64,000 bases of DNA, from positions 3,975,001 to 4,039,000 of the forward strand of contig NZ_CP043476.1 in NCBI RefSeq assembly GCF_009769165.1. Direction: 5' to 3'. Shown one piece after another: positions 17,919 to 26,441 of the stretch (position 1 is its first letter; each line of letters starts with the position of its first letter). The translations under genes were made by a program, and so were the position numbers. The stretch comes from Xanthomonas hyacinthi. Its GTDB lineage: Bacteria > Pseudomonadota > Gammaproteobacteria > Xanthomonadales > Xanthomonadaceae. A model generated the notes under the pieces. It was not told the DNA's origin. It saw only the letters and a program-made list of their open reading frames with translations, and did no database searches.

Positions 17919-19085
17919 TCACGCATGCGCGCGAAGCTCAGCGAAGGTTTCGGCCACCCAATCGGTGATGAATTCCTGCGCCGGCGCCTGGTTGTCGGCG
18001 CTCACATGTTCGATGCCGCCGTCCTCGGCGGTGAAGATCCGCAACTCGCGCTTCGGGCTGTTGATCGCCTGCGCGTAGCTGAGGTGGGCCGCCTCGAGCG
18101 GGATCTGGCGATCGTTGACGCCGTGGGTGACGAGGTAGGGGACGGTGATGTGCTCGACCACGCCGTCGAGGGTCATGCTCGGCGCCCAGGCCATGAAGCT
18201 GTCGATGTCGGGTTTCCCAAAGACCCATGTGACGTGCTCCCAATAGTGGGGAACCGGGTTCTCGCCCTCGTTCTGAAGCCGCCGCTTCTGTAGCTCGCCC
18301 CAGAAATGATTGGCGCCCCAGGACACGCAGAGCTTCAGGCGTTTTTCGAAGGCCGCCGCGCGTGGCGCGTAGTAGCCGCCGAGCGACCAGCCGATGATGC
18401 CGATGGCATCTGGATCGACGTCGTCCCTGCCTTGGAGATAGTCGACGGCGGCGCTCGCCCAGCGTTCGCTGTCGTGGATGCCGTGCAGTCCGCGAAGGCG
18501 CAGCGCTTCTCCCACGCCGGGATGATCGATCATCAGGGTCGAGATGCCACGGTGTTCGAACTGCCGGGCGATACCCGTCAAGTAAAGCATCTCTTTGACG
18601 CTATCGAGGCCGTTGGTGTGGATCATGCAGGGCGCGGCGCGGCCATCAAGGCCCGCAGCGCGTACGAACAAGCCAGGGTAGCTCGTCCCTTCATAGGCGA
18701 TTTCGACCCGCTCGACATTGCGCCGGCCGAGATGCGCCGATCGCGTCATGGCGTCCAGCATCTTGGCGTAGGCTTCGTCGCGGCCCGGTGCGCCGTGGCG
18801 CTGCATGCGCTCGGCCGTCATGTAATAGGCGCAGGCGCGTGCGTATTTGTCGCTGGCGCTCAGATGCCGACCAAGCGTTTCGTCCGCTTTGGCCTGGCTG
18901 ACCAGCCGATCGGCAAGGCCGCCCCAGGATTCCAGGAATGCCGCCGTCCCGGCATCGGCGCCTTGGAGCGCGGCTTCGCGCACCGGCTTGTTGGCCTCGT
19001 CGACCTCGCCGATCTGCGCGCCCATGGACAGGGCGAGGTTGACCGAGAGATTCCAGACATAATTTCCAGGGAAAGGTTCATACAT
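17919..19085 (-). CDS. alpha/beta hydrolase (DUF1100/FrsA-like, dihydroxypseudooxynicotine hydrolase type)
   Basis: A 388-residue soluble serine hydrolase with a long helical N-terminal cap (about 150 residues), typical of the group that includes 2,6-dihydroxypseudooxynicotine hydrolase, which splits a C-C bond next to an aryl ketone. The nucleophile elbow GWSLGGYYAPR sits in the middle; the acid is likely in THGVNDRQIP and the histidine in GGIEHVSAD near the C-terminus. AGGAG lies 7 nt before the ATG. A 7-4-7 palindrome lies about 250 bp upstream. Pairing with the FAD monooxygenase gene recalls the hydrolase/hydroxylase pair of nicotine catabolism; whether the chemistry is the same is inference. 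Confidence 0.88.
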   Translation of the reverse strand: MYEPFPGNYVWNLSVNLALSMGAQIGEVDEANKPVREAALQGADAGTAAFLESWGGLADRLVSQAKADETLGRHLSASDKYARACAYYMTAERMQRHGAPGRDEAYAKMLDAMTRSAHLGRRNVERVEIAYEGTSYPGLFVRAAGLDGRAAPCMIHTNGLDSVKEMLYLTGIARQFEHRGISTLMIDHPGVGEALRLRGLHGIHDSERWASAAVDYLQGRDDVDPDAIGIIGWSLGGYYAPRAAAFEKRLKLCVSWGANHFWGELQKRRLQNEGENPVPHYWEHVTWVFGKPDIDSFMAWAPSMTLDGVVEHITVPYLVTHGVNDRQIPLEAAHLSYAQAINSPKRELRIFTAEDGGIEHVSADNQAPAQEFITDWVAETFAELRAHA

Positions 19086-19509
19086 GCGTCAACTCCTGTG
19101 GACGGACTGGTGAGACAAGGACCAACGGAAGGACGTCCGCGGGCGAGCGATGCCGATTGCGAATGGGTCGGATGGAGAGGCCCATCGGCAGCGACTGCGT
19201 CGGCAGCGCGGACGCGCGGACGCGCTTATCGTGTGCAACAGCTCCATGTCTCATGCGTCTCTCCCAACCCGCTCTTCCGGCGTGTATGCATGGTGGCAAC
19301 GAAGGCGCAGGCTTACGCCTGGCGCCGCAGTTTAACCGTACGCATGTACGGTAAATGCGGCAAGGTCAGGATCGCGGCCCGCCTGCTGCTCTAAATGGGG
19401 GCGGCGCTTGTGACCGTTTTGCCGGCGTTTTATGACGGGCCGACCGTCGGAGGCGCGGCACTTGGGTCCCGCCGCTTCCCCTCCCGGTCGAGCCGTGGTG
19501 GCTGCTGGA
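19086..19509. other. intergenic stretch between hydrolase and acyl-CoA hydrolase genes
   Basis: No supported gene in 424 bp; the open frames here are poor in coding character. The stretch probably holds the promoter of the hydrolase/monooxygenase/LysR set and contains the palindrome at 19335-19352. Confidence 0.55.
19335..19352. promoter_or_regulatory. palindromic operator, TetR-type
   Basis: ACCGTAC, 4 bp (GCAT), GTACGGT: perfect 7-bp arms in an AT-flanked setting about 250 bp upstream of the alpha/beta hydrolase gene. The shape fits operators of TetR-family repressors. No TetR gene is present in this window, so the regulator would have to be encoded elsewhere or has been lost. Confidence 0.5.
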
Positions 19510-20565
19510 TCATCGGCCGAGTTCCACGGGCGTCCATTCCTCGGAAGAGGGCAGGGGTGCGAACAGCGCATCGACCGTCGCGTCCGGTACGCCCTCCGGC
19601 GTCGCCGGGTCCCAGTGGGGCGCATTGTCCTTGTCGACCAACAATGCGCGCACGCCTTCGATGAAGTCGTGCTGCCGGCAGATCCGCGAAGCGATGCGGT
19701 ATTCGCTGCGCATCTCGTCGGCGAAACTCGTCATCGCCGCGCCTTCGGAGATCAGGCGTAGCGAGACCTTGCAGGTGACGTTCGACTTGGCTGCGAGGAT
19801 GGTACGCTGCTCGCGTGCCCAATCGCTGCTGTCCTGCTCGAGCATCGCGTAAATCGCTTCGAGCTTTTCGGAGACGAACAGACGATCGATCAGTGGCCGC
19901 AGGGCGGTTGTCCGCGAGGGCGGCGCCTGCGCTTCGTGGGTCGCGAGTATGGCTTCCAGCTCGAGCGGCCGGGCGATCAGCTCGCGTTTCACGTCCTCGA
20001 GCGTGGCGGAATCCAGATAGTGGTCGGCCAAGCCGAGGGCGCGGCAATCGCCGCCATCGAGCCGGGCACCGGTCAGCGCCAGCCACGCGCCGAGACGGCC
20101 GGGCAGGCGTGACAGATACCAGCCGCCGCCGACATCTGGAAATAGGCCGATGCCGCTCTCAGGCATGGCAAAACGGGTCGCCTCGGTCGCGACGCGATAG
20201 CGGCAGGGCTGTGAGATCCCGACGCCTCCGCCCATCGTGACGCCGTCCATGAATGCGACGGTCGGCTTCGGATAGGTGAACAGCAGGTGGTTGAGGCGAT
20301 ATTCGGTGTGGAAGAATGCGGCCGCCGCCTTGCCGTCTGCCGCACCGCTCTGGGCGAGCTTGCGGACGTCGCCCCCGGCGCAGAAGCCGCGTCCTTCGGC
20401 GTGATCGATCACCACCAGATCAATGGCGGTATCGGTGGCCCAGGCCAGCAGGGCCTCCAGCATCGCGGCGCACATCGGAAGATCGAGCGCATGCAGCGCC
20501 TTCGGCCGGTTGAGACGGAGTCGACCGACGTGCCCCTCGACGGTGATCAACACCGGTGCGGTCAT
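19510..20565 (-). CDS. enoyl-CoA hydratase/isomerase family, 3-hydroxyisobutyryl-CoA hydrolase-like
   Basis: A 351-residue crotonase-fold protein of the ECH_2 subgroup. GRGFCAGGDVRKLA around residue 67 forms the oxyanion hole, and ESGIGLFPDVGGGWYLSRLP near residue 130 carries the catalytic Glu region typical of 3-hydroxyisobutyryl-CoA hydrolase; the length also fits hydrolases rather than short hydratases. It would release free 3-hydroxyisobutyrate (or 3-hydroxypropionate) from its CoA ester. The start at 20565 has GAGGGG just upstream; the longer open frame to 20724 lies inside mmsA. Only 10 bp separate it from mmsA, so they are co-transcribed. Confidence 0.9.
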   Translation of the reverse strand: MTAPVLITVEGHVGRLRLNRPKALHALDLPMCAAMLEALLAWATDTAIDLVVIDHAEGRGFCAGGDVRKLAQSGAADGKAAAAFFHTEYRLNHLLFTYPKPTVAFMDGVTMGGGVGISQPCRYRVATEATRFAMPESGIGLFPDVGGGWYLSRLPGRLGAWLALTGARLDGGDCRALGLADHYLDSATLEDVKRELIARPLELEAILATHEAQAPPSRTTALRPLIDRLFVSEKLEAIYAMLEQDSSDWAREQRTILAAKSNVTCKVSLRLISEGAAMTSFADEMRSEYRIASRICRQHDFIEGVRALLVDKDNAPHWDPATPEGVPDATVDALFAPLPSSEEWTPVELGR

Positions 20566-20575
20566 GCCAACCCCC

Positions 20576-22072
20576 TCATGCGAGCGTCGGCATGACGAAG
20601 TCGGCGCCGGCGCGGATCCCGGTGGGCCAGCGCAGCGTAGCGGTCTTGAGGCGCGTGTAGAACCGCACCCCTTCGGGACCATGGATATGGTGATCGCCGA
20701 AGAGGGACCGCTTCCAGCCGCCAAACGAGTGGAAGGCCATCGGCACGGGGATGGGGACGTTCACCCCGACCATGCCGGCACGCACGCGGCTGAGGAAGGT
20801 CTGCGCGGCATCCCCGTCGCGCGTGAAGATCGCCGTTCCGTTGCCGAACTCGTGGTCGTTGACGAGCGCGAGCGCCTCTTCAAATCCCTCGGCGCGAATC
20901 ACCGACAGCACGGGGCCGAAGATCTCCTCGCGGTGGATGCGCATGTTCGGGCGGACATGGTCGAACAGCGTGCCGCCGATGAAGAAGCCCTTCTCGTGGC
21001 CGTGGAGCGAGAGGTCGCGGCCGTCCACGATCAGCGCAGCGCCTTCTGCGACACCGGCTTCGATATAGGCCGCTACCTTGTCGCGATGCGCCGCCGTGAC
21101 CAACGGTCCCATTTCCACCGAGGGGTCGGTACCCGGACCGATTTGCAGAGCGCGAACTCTGGGCGCGAGGCGCTCGATCAAACCTTCTGCCGTCGCCTCG
21201 CCCACCGGCACGGCGACGGAGATCGCCATGCAACGCTCCCCGGCGGATCCGTAGGCCGCGCCCATCAGGGCGTCGGCGACCTGATCAAGATCGGCGTCCG
21301 GCATGACGATCATATGGTTCTTCGCGCCGCCCAGCGCCTGCACGCGCTTGCCCGACTTGGTGCCGCGCTCGTAGACATATTCCGCGATCGGCGTCGAGCC
21401 GACGAAGCTGATAGCCTCGACTCGTGGGTCATCGAGCAGGACGTCCACTGCGGTCTTGTCGCCATGGACGACGTTGAACACGCCGTCGGGCAGACCTGCC
21501 TGCTGCAGCAGCAACGCCAGTTCGCCAGCCAGGCTCGGATCGCGTTCCGAAGGCTTGAGGATGAAGCTGTTGCCGCAGGCGAGGGCCACCGGGAACATCC
21601 ACATCGGCACCATTGCGGGGAAGTTGAACGGTGTGATGCCGGCGACGACGCCCAGCGGCTGGCGGAAGGAGACGGCGCCGACATTGCGTCCGACCTGTTC
21701 GCTGTAGTCGCCCTTCAGCAGTTGCGGAATGCCGCAGGCGAACTCCACGACTTCCAGGCCGCGGGTCAGTTCGCCCTTCGCGTCCGACAGGATTTTGCCA
21801 TGTTCGGAAGTGATCAGGGCGGATAGGCGATCGCCCTCGCGCTCGACAAGATCGCGGAAGCGGAACAGCACCCGCGCCCGGACATGCGGGGGCGTCGCCG
21901 CCCAGCCGGGGAACGCCGCGGCGGCGGCGGCGATGGCCTGCCGCACGGTGTCGGCGTCAGCGCTCGCGACGGCGCCGGTCGGCTCGCCGGTTGCCGGATT
22001 GTAGACGGTGAGCCGCGTCGTGCCGCTTCCCGGCGTGAAGCGACCAGCAATTACGTGATCTATGTCGTGCAC
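20576..22072 (-). CDS. mmsA: CoA-acylating methylmalonate-semialdehyde dehydrogenase
   Basis: A 498-residue aldehyde dehydrogenase of the MmsA family, which turns methylmalonate (or malonate) semialdehyde, CoA and NAD+ into propionyl- (or acetyl-) CoA and CO2. Visible features are the start [13 protein letters not shown], the cofactor region [34 protein letters not shown], and the catalytic Cys in [11 protein letters not shown]. As in CoA-acylating members, the usual catalytic Glu position is Asn (GAKNH). It is preceded by the alcohol dehydrogenase gene (9 bp away) and followed by the 3-hydroxyisobutyryl-CoA-hydrolase-like gene, forming a three-step module. Confidence 0.95.
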   Translation of the reverse strand: MHDIDHVIAGRFTPGSGTTRLTVYNPATGEPTGAVASADADTVRQAIAAAAAAFPGWAATPPHVRARVLFRFRDLVEREGDRLSALITSEHGKILSDAKGELTRGLEVVEFACGIPQLLKGDYSEQVGRNVGAVSFRQPLGVVAGITPFNFPAMVPMWMFPVALACGNSFILKPSERDPSLAGELALLLQQAGLPDGVFNVVHGDKTAVDVLLDDPRVEAISFVGSTPIAEYVYERGTKSGKRVQALGGAKNHMIVMPDADLDQVADALMGAAYGSAGERCMAISVAVPVGEATAEGLIERLAPRVRALQIGPGTDPSVEMGPLVTAAHRDKVAAYIEAGVAEGAALIVDGRDLSLHGHEKGFFIGGTLFDHVRPNMRIHREEIFGPVLSVIRAEGFEEALALVNDHEFGNGTAIFTRDGDAAQTFLSRVRAGMVGVNVPIPVPMAFHSFGGWKRSLFGDHHIHGPEGVRFYTRLKTATLRWPTGIRAGADFVMPTLA

Positions 22073-22081
22073 GATAACTCC

Positions 22082-23245
22082 TTAGGCTGTCCAGACCTGA
22101 CGGTAGATCGCCTGGATCTCGTCAGCGGAGGGGATGATCGGGTTGTTGCCGGGAGAGCCGGAAGCAAGCGCCTGCTCCGCCATGATCGGCAGCAGCGCGG
22201 TCCAACGCTCATGGTCGATACCGTAGGCTGCTGGCGATGGGACCTCAAGCTCGAGATTGAGCCTGGACAGTTCGTCGAGCAGCCTGGCGACTGCACTCTG
22301 GTCCTGCTCATCGACGCTCGCCACGCCCATCGCGCGTGCGCACTGCGCATAGCGGATCAGCGCGGCCGGCGCCGACCAGGCGGTGACGGCCGGAAGCAGC
22401 ATCGCGTTGGAGAGGCCGTGCGCAACATGGAAATGCGCGCCGATCGGTCGACTCATGCCATGGACCAGGGCCACGCTGGAATTGGAGAAGGCGATGCCGG
22501 CCAGTGTCGAGCCGAGCATCATCGCCGCACGCGCCTCGCGATCCTGCGGGTCGGACCAGACCCGGCGCAAATTCGGTGCGATGGCGCGCATCGCCGACAG
22601 CGCGAATCCGTCCGAGAACGGATTCGCCCGCCGCGACACATAGGCCTCGATCGCATGGGTCAATGCATCGATGCCGGTATCGGCGGTGAGGCGCGGTGGC
22701 ATGGTGAGGGTCAGCTCGTAGTCGACCAGCGCCGCCACCGGCAGATAGGCGAGGCCCGCGCACAACATTTTCTCGTCGTTGGTCTCGTCGGTGACAATGG
22801 TGAAGCGGGTGGCTTCCGAGCCGGTGCCGGCCGTCGTCGGGATGGCGATGATTGGCAGGCCCGGTGCATCTTGCAGGTGCGGCGCCTTGTAGTCGCGGCA
22901 CTGGCCTCCATGTACCGCAAGGATCGCGATGGCCTTTGCGCTGTCGATCGGGCTCCCGCCGCCGAATCCCACGACGCAGTCGTGATCGGCTTGCGTCAGT
23001 GCGGCGAGCGCGGCTTCGATCGACGCCGCCGTTGGCTCGGGAACCGTGTCGGAAAAGGCCCGGGCGCTGAGCCCGGCCTGGTTCAGGCCATCAAGCACCG
23101 CGTCGAGACGACCGGTATCGGTGAGGTAGCGGTCGGTGACGATAAAGGGACGCGAGAGACCGAGCATCGTCAGCAGTGACGCCAACTCGGCCGACGCGCC
23201 GGCACCGATGCGCAAAATCCTCGGAAGCGCCGCTTGGTAGATCAT
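22082..23245 (-). CDS. iron-containing (group III) alcohol dehydrogenase
   Basis: A 387-residue dehydroquinate-synthase-like alcohol dehydrogenase. The NAD-binding segment GFGGGSPIDSAKAIA (around 93-107) and TTAGTGSEAT are standard. Metal ligands are expected from DTGIDALTHAIEAYVS and from HGMSRPIGAHFHVAHG. In this setting it probably oxidises 3-hydroxyisobutyrate or 3-hydroxypropionate to the semialdehyde used by MmsA, replacing the usual MmsB dehydrogenase (inference from order). It is the first gene of the leftward set and its promoter must lie in the AT-rich divergent region to its right. Confidence 0.92.
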   Translation of the reverse strand: MIYQAALPRILRIGAGASAELASLLTMLGLSRPFIVTDRYLTDTGRLDAVLDGLNQAGLSARAFSDTVPEPTAASIEAALAALTQADHDCVVGFGGGSPIDSAKAIAILAVHGGQCRDYKAPHLQDAPGLPIIAIPTTAGTGSEATRFTIVTDETNDEKMLCAGLAYLPVAALVDYELTLTMPPRLTADTGIDALTHAIEAYVSRRANPFSDGFALSAMRAIAPNLRRVWSDPQDREARAAMMLGSTLAGIAFSNSSVALVHGMSRPIGAHFHVAHGLSNAMLLPAVTAWSAPAALIRYAQCARAMGVASVDEQDQSAVARLLDELSRLNLELEVPSPAAYGIDHERWTALLPIMAEQALASGSPGNNPIIPSADEIQAIYRQVWTA

Positions 23246-23979
23246 TATTACCTCTCTTTCAATCGTGACTCAGGTGTTTTTGGCGGCCGAGTCCGGATCC
23301 GGCAGGCCGGCGACTCATCCCAGCCGCTGAGACAGACCGGCCTCGACCGCACGCGATTTCTTCACGCCCAGAAATGTCGGTTGAGAAACCAGCGCGTGTC
23401 GCGTGGATGTGGCGAGGAGATTCACACATGCGCGAGTTGAGGAACAGACAAATCTTCCGACCTCGACAAATCGGCGCGATAGCGATTGCAGGCGCGGCTC
23501 CTATGTTGCACTGCACTAAATATGTTGCATCGCAATAAATATGCTGCATTGCACTAAATCTGGAATCGATAACTTGCTGACGCGGCATTTTTACCGTTTG
23601 TCGGTCGCTTCGGAGAAATCGTTTGGGCCGATGATAGACATCCGTCGACCTGATGCCTCGGCCTGATCAGAATGGGCGGTGTTGACAAAATGAGATGCCA
23701 CACCATCCGGCAAACGCTGACTTGCTGCGAGCGCGGCAGTTATGCTACATCACACGCCTCGTCCGCAGCCGCTTCTGCGCCAGCGAGCAAAATTTCCCAT
23801 GCCCGAGCGATTTCCCATGTATTGGGAATCAGGTTGGCTTATGTGCTTCATAACAGCTTTCGATTTCCGCTTTCCGGCGCGTGGCGATACCGTCGAAGTG
23901 CCGATCGGATCGACGCGGAACATTTTATCCGGAATGGTACGGACCAAGACACTGAAAACCTGAGCAAGGGAGGTAACTG
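23246..23979. other. divergent control region of the catabolic island
   Basis: A 734-bp, comparatively AT-rich stretch between the leftward alcohol dehydrogenase gene and the rightward VOC/P450 genes. It contains three head-to-tail 19-bp repeats (23502-23558) and a good -35 hexamer TTGACA at 23682-23687, though no matching -10 was found. GGGAGG at 23968-23973 is the ribosome site of the VOC gene. Short open frames around 23672-23980 show no recognised family and are not called. Confidence 0.6.
23502..23558. repeat. three tandem 19-bp iterons with TGC-N3-GCA cores (probable operators)
   Basis: Three contiguous 19-bp units: TATGTTGCACTGCACTAAA, TATGTTGCATCGCAATAAA and TATGCTGCATTGCACTAAA. Each keeps an inverted TGC-N3-GCA core with A/T-rich flanks. 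Exact 19-bp spacing and a central place between two divergent operons suggest stacked binding sites of a dimeric regulator. Which one is unknown; the island LysR is one candidate, although LysR sites usually follow T-N11-A. Confidence 0.75.
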
Positions 23980-24621
23980 ATGAATACGCGGGTCGGGCAG
24001 CCGGGGTTGGCGAGCGAGGAGCGATACGCACGAGACAGCTCTTATCCAACTCCTGAGGGAATAATTCATGTTTCTATCGTTTGTGGTAAGAACTACGCCG
24101 AGTCGTTGAAGTTCTACCAAACCGTACTTAATATGCGCATAGTCTACGAGATCCAGGGCCGGGTGCGGTTCACGGCCTTGAGTTTCGACGAGGAAAATCA
24201 TCGGGTTGGATTGATCGAACGTCCGCAACTGCAGACGCGCCCCCCCGATACCGTGCGCATCGAGCACAGTTCTTGGCGCTATCGTTCATTGGGCGAGGCT
24301 TTGGAGACGGTCCGCCACGTGGAGAAGGAACTCGGCATTTTTCCCAATGCGGTTCATCAAGGACCGATCATTTCGATTAGCTATCAGGATCCGGACAAGA
24401 ACCGTTGCGAGCTTATCGTCGATTGTGCGCCTACGCAGGCAGACATCATCACGTTCTATCATGAGACGCTGGCGGAAAATCCGGACTTCGATACGCTGAT
24501 GCCGTTCGACTTGCGTGGCATGCTGGAGAAGGAAGCGGCAGGCGAACCGCTGGAACACCTGCTGAGCTATACCTGGGTGCGCGACAATTTGCCGCCATTG
24601 ACGTCCAAAAGGTACTTGTGA
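23980..24621 (+). CDS. VOC-superfamily metalloenzyme, extradiol-dioxygenase/glyoxalase-like
   Basis: A 213-residue vicinal-oxygen-chelate protein. The first half has the beta-alpha-beta-beta-beta pattern beginning at IIHVSIVCGKNYAESLKFYQ, and a full 2-His-1-Glu metal triad can be placed at His30, His96 (RIEHSSW) and Glu144 (DKNRCELIVD), as in type I extradiol dioxygenases and their single-domain relatives. The C-terminal 65 residues are helical and not typical of glyoxalase I. GGGAGG lies 6 nt before the ATG. It is the first gene of the P450 set, so ring cleavage or isomerisation next to the P450 step is plausible. Ring-cleaving activity is inference. Confidence 0.82.
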   Translation: MNTRVGQPGLASEERYARDSSYPTPEGIIHVSIVCGKNYAESLKFYQTVLNMRIVYEIQGRVRFTALSFDEENHRVGLIERPQLQTRPPDTVRIEHSSWRYRSLGEALETVRHVEKELGIFPNAVHQGPIISISYQDPDKNRCELIVDCAPTQADIITFYHETLAENPDFDTLMPFDLRGMLEKEAAGEPLEHLLSYTWVRDNLPPLTSKRYL

Positions 24622-24700
24622 ATGTGCTTGGCAACGGTGATTCGGCGTGAAGCGGATCTGTCCGTCCGGGCACAACACCTATAAAAGTGGGAGGGCCTAC

Positions 24701-25915
24701 GTGGATAACAAGAAAAAGGTACGCGACGAAGAGGTCATGCTTTCTGGACCAGCGACCGATCTGGACATCTTCGACGATGCGGTGCTGCTCGATCCCTACG
24801 AGACATATGGGCAGTTGCGCGATTTGGGAGGGGCGGTATGGTCGCTGCGTCATCGTGCCTGGATGCTGCCACGCTTTGCCGAGGTAAAGCGCGCACTCGA
24901 AGACCACGGGACCTTTATCTCGGGTGAAGGCGTTGGACTCTATCCGCCTGCGGTGGAAGCGCTCCAAGGCACGGTCATCGCGTCCGATCCTCCAGACCAT
25001 ACGCCTCTGCGCCGGGTCATTTCCGCGCGCATGTCGCTTCGTGGCCTGAGGGCGATGGAAGCGCAGGTGCAAGAGGCCGCGGACGTGCTGATCGACAAGC
25101 TCGTGGCGCGGCGGCACATCGATGCGATCACAGAACTCGCGGCCGGATTCCCGCTGATGATCGTCGCAGACCTCATCGGCTTGCCCGAGAATGAGCGCGA
25201 CGATCTGTTGAACTGGGCCGACGCCGTGTTCAATACATTCGGGCCGGAAAACGAGCGGACCTTGTGCGCCTGGGACAAATTCGGAGCACTTTGGGAATAC
25301 ATTGGCAGGCTCGACAAGAACCCCGAGATCCTCAGGCCCGGCAGCATGGGACGGGAGATCTATGAGGCCGCCGAGCGTGGCGAGATCAGACCTGAACAGG
25401 CCGGTCGTCTGATGAGTGCGTTCCTGGCAGCCGGCCTCGATACCACGATTGCGTCCATCGGCAATTTCGTCTGGTTGTTCGGCCGGCACCCGGAAACCTG
25501 GGACAGCGTCCGTGCCAACCCTGCCAGCATCCCGCATGCATTCAATGAAGTCCTTCGCTTCGAGTCGCCGGTGCTGGCATTCAGGCGAACCGTCGCGCGC
25601 GAGATCACCATCGATGGCTGTCAGCTTCGTCAAGGTGATAAGGTCCTTATTCTCTATGCGTCGGCAAACCGCGACGGCCGTTATTGGGATCGACCGGATG
25701 AGTTCGATGTCGCACGCCGGCCAAGCGAACATCTCGCTTTTGGCTTCGGAATCCATAACTGCGCGGGTCAAGGCCTTGCGCGCTTGGAAGCGCACGCGAT
25801 CATGACAGCGCTTGCGCGAAAGGTACGCCGGTTCGAGGTCGGAACTCCGCGGCGCCACCTGAACAATGTCGTCCGAAGCTTCGAGAGCTTGCCGGTCGAG
25901 CTGATTCCCGCCTGA
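24701..25915 (+). CDS. cytochrome P450, CYP199-like
   Basis: A soluble bacterial class I P450 of about 404 residues. The heme-thiolate loop FGFGIHNCAGQG (Cys354), the I-helix oxygen-binding motif AAGLDTT (Asp247) and the ExxR helix (NEVLRF) are intact. The overall pattern (NTFGPENE, FESPVLAFRRT, SFESLPVELIPA at the C-terminus) follows CYP199A enzymes, which O-demethylate para-substituted benzoates. However, the I-helix stretch reads SAFLAAGLDTT, where CYP199A is remembered as RSxLSAGLDTT. GTG at 24701 was taken as start because GGGAGGG lies 5 nt upstream; alternatives at 24647 and 24737 are weaker. Ferredoxin and reductase genes follow, giving a complete electron chain. Confidence 0.95.
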   Translation: MDNKKKVRDEEVMLSGPATDLDIFDDAVLLDPYETYGQLRDLGGAVWSLRHRAWMLPRFAEVKRALEDHGTFISGEGVGLYPPAVEALQGTVIASDPPDHTPLRRVISARMSLRGLRAMEAQVQEAADVLIDKLVARRHIDAITELAAGFPLMIVADLIGLPENERDDLLNWADAVFNTFGPENERTLCAWDKFGALWEYIGRLDKNPEILRPGSMGREIYEAAERGEIRPEQAGRLMSAFLAAGLDTTIASIGNFVWLFGRHPETWDSVRANPASIPHAFNEVLRFESPVLAFRRTVAREITIDGCQLRQGDKVLILYASANRDGRYWDRPDEFDVARRPSEHLAFGFGIHNCAGQGLARLEAHAIMTALARKVRRFEVGTPRRHLNNVVRSFESLPVELIPA

Positions 25916-26099
25916 ACGCAAGCAAATCAAGTGGTTCGCCATCGCAGCGCGTCCCATCGGAGCGCGTCGCGTTGGACGCGGCCCAACGTTGCTCGCTCTG
26001 CGTACGAGGCCGTGATCGAGTCCTGATGATTGTTCTCAATCGGCTCCAGTTGGCGATCTCTCCGGTAGGGATGGCGCCCAGCTGAGCAACGGAGCTGTA

Positions 26100-26417
26100 A
26101 TGCCTACACTGATTGTGACGACGCGCCAGAATGAACGGAGGACCATCGATGCCGCGGAGGGATTGAGCTTGATGGAGGCGCTGCGCGACGCGGGGTTCGA
26201 TGAACTGCTCGCAATGTGCGGTGGTTGCTGTTCTTGCGCAACCTGCCATGTTTATGTCGATGCGGACTTTGTCGATCGTCTCCCGCCGATGGCGGACGAA
26301 GAAAGCGAGTTGCTGGGCAGTTCCGACCATCGCACCAGCCGGTCCCGGCTTGCCTGCCAGGTTGCGTTCACGGCGGAGCTCGATGGTTTGGCGGTCACGA
26401 TCGCTCCGGAAAACTGA
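26100..26417 (+). CDS. [2Fe-2S] ferredoxin (adrenodoxin/putidaredoxin type)
   Basis: A 105-residue soluble electron carrier. The cluster ligands lie in [14 protein letters not shown] (C-x5-C-x2-C) with the fourth Cys in RLACQV, and the acidic segment [11 protein letters not shown] that usually contacts the reductase and the P450 is present. GGAG lies 6 nt before the ATG. It sits between the P450 gene (185 bp upstream) and the ferredoxin reductase gene (24 bp downstream) and should shuttle electrons between them. An extra Cys within the cluster loop (GGCCS) is slightly unusual. Confidence 0.96.
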   Translation: MPTLIVTTRQNERRTIDAAEGLSLMEALRDAGFDELLAMCGGCCSCATCHVYVDADFVDRLPPMADEESELLGSSDHRTSRSRLACQVAFTAELDGLAVTIAPEN

Positions 26418-26441
26418 AGACGCGGGGGAGGGGATGCGCAA

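Noticed and set aside
19078..19625. Small frames in the gap between hydrolase and acyl-CoA hydrolase genes
   Set aside because: No ribosome sites, no recognised family, and they span the palindrome and the end of a real gene.
23672..23980. Short frames just before the VOC gene (102 and 73 codons)
   Set aside because: Considered as a leader or broken gene, but they overlap each other in different frames and show no family or ribosome site.
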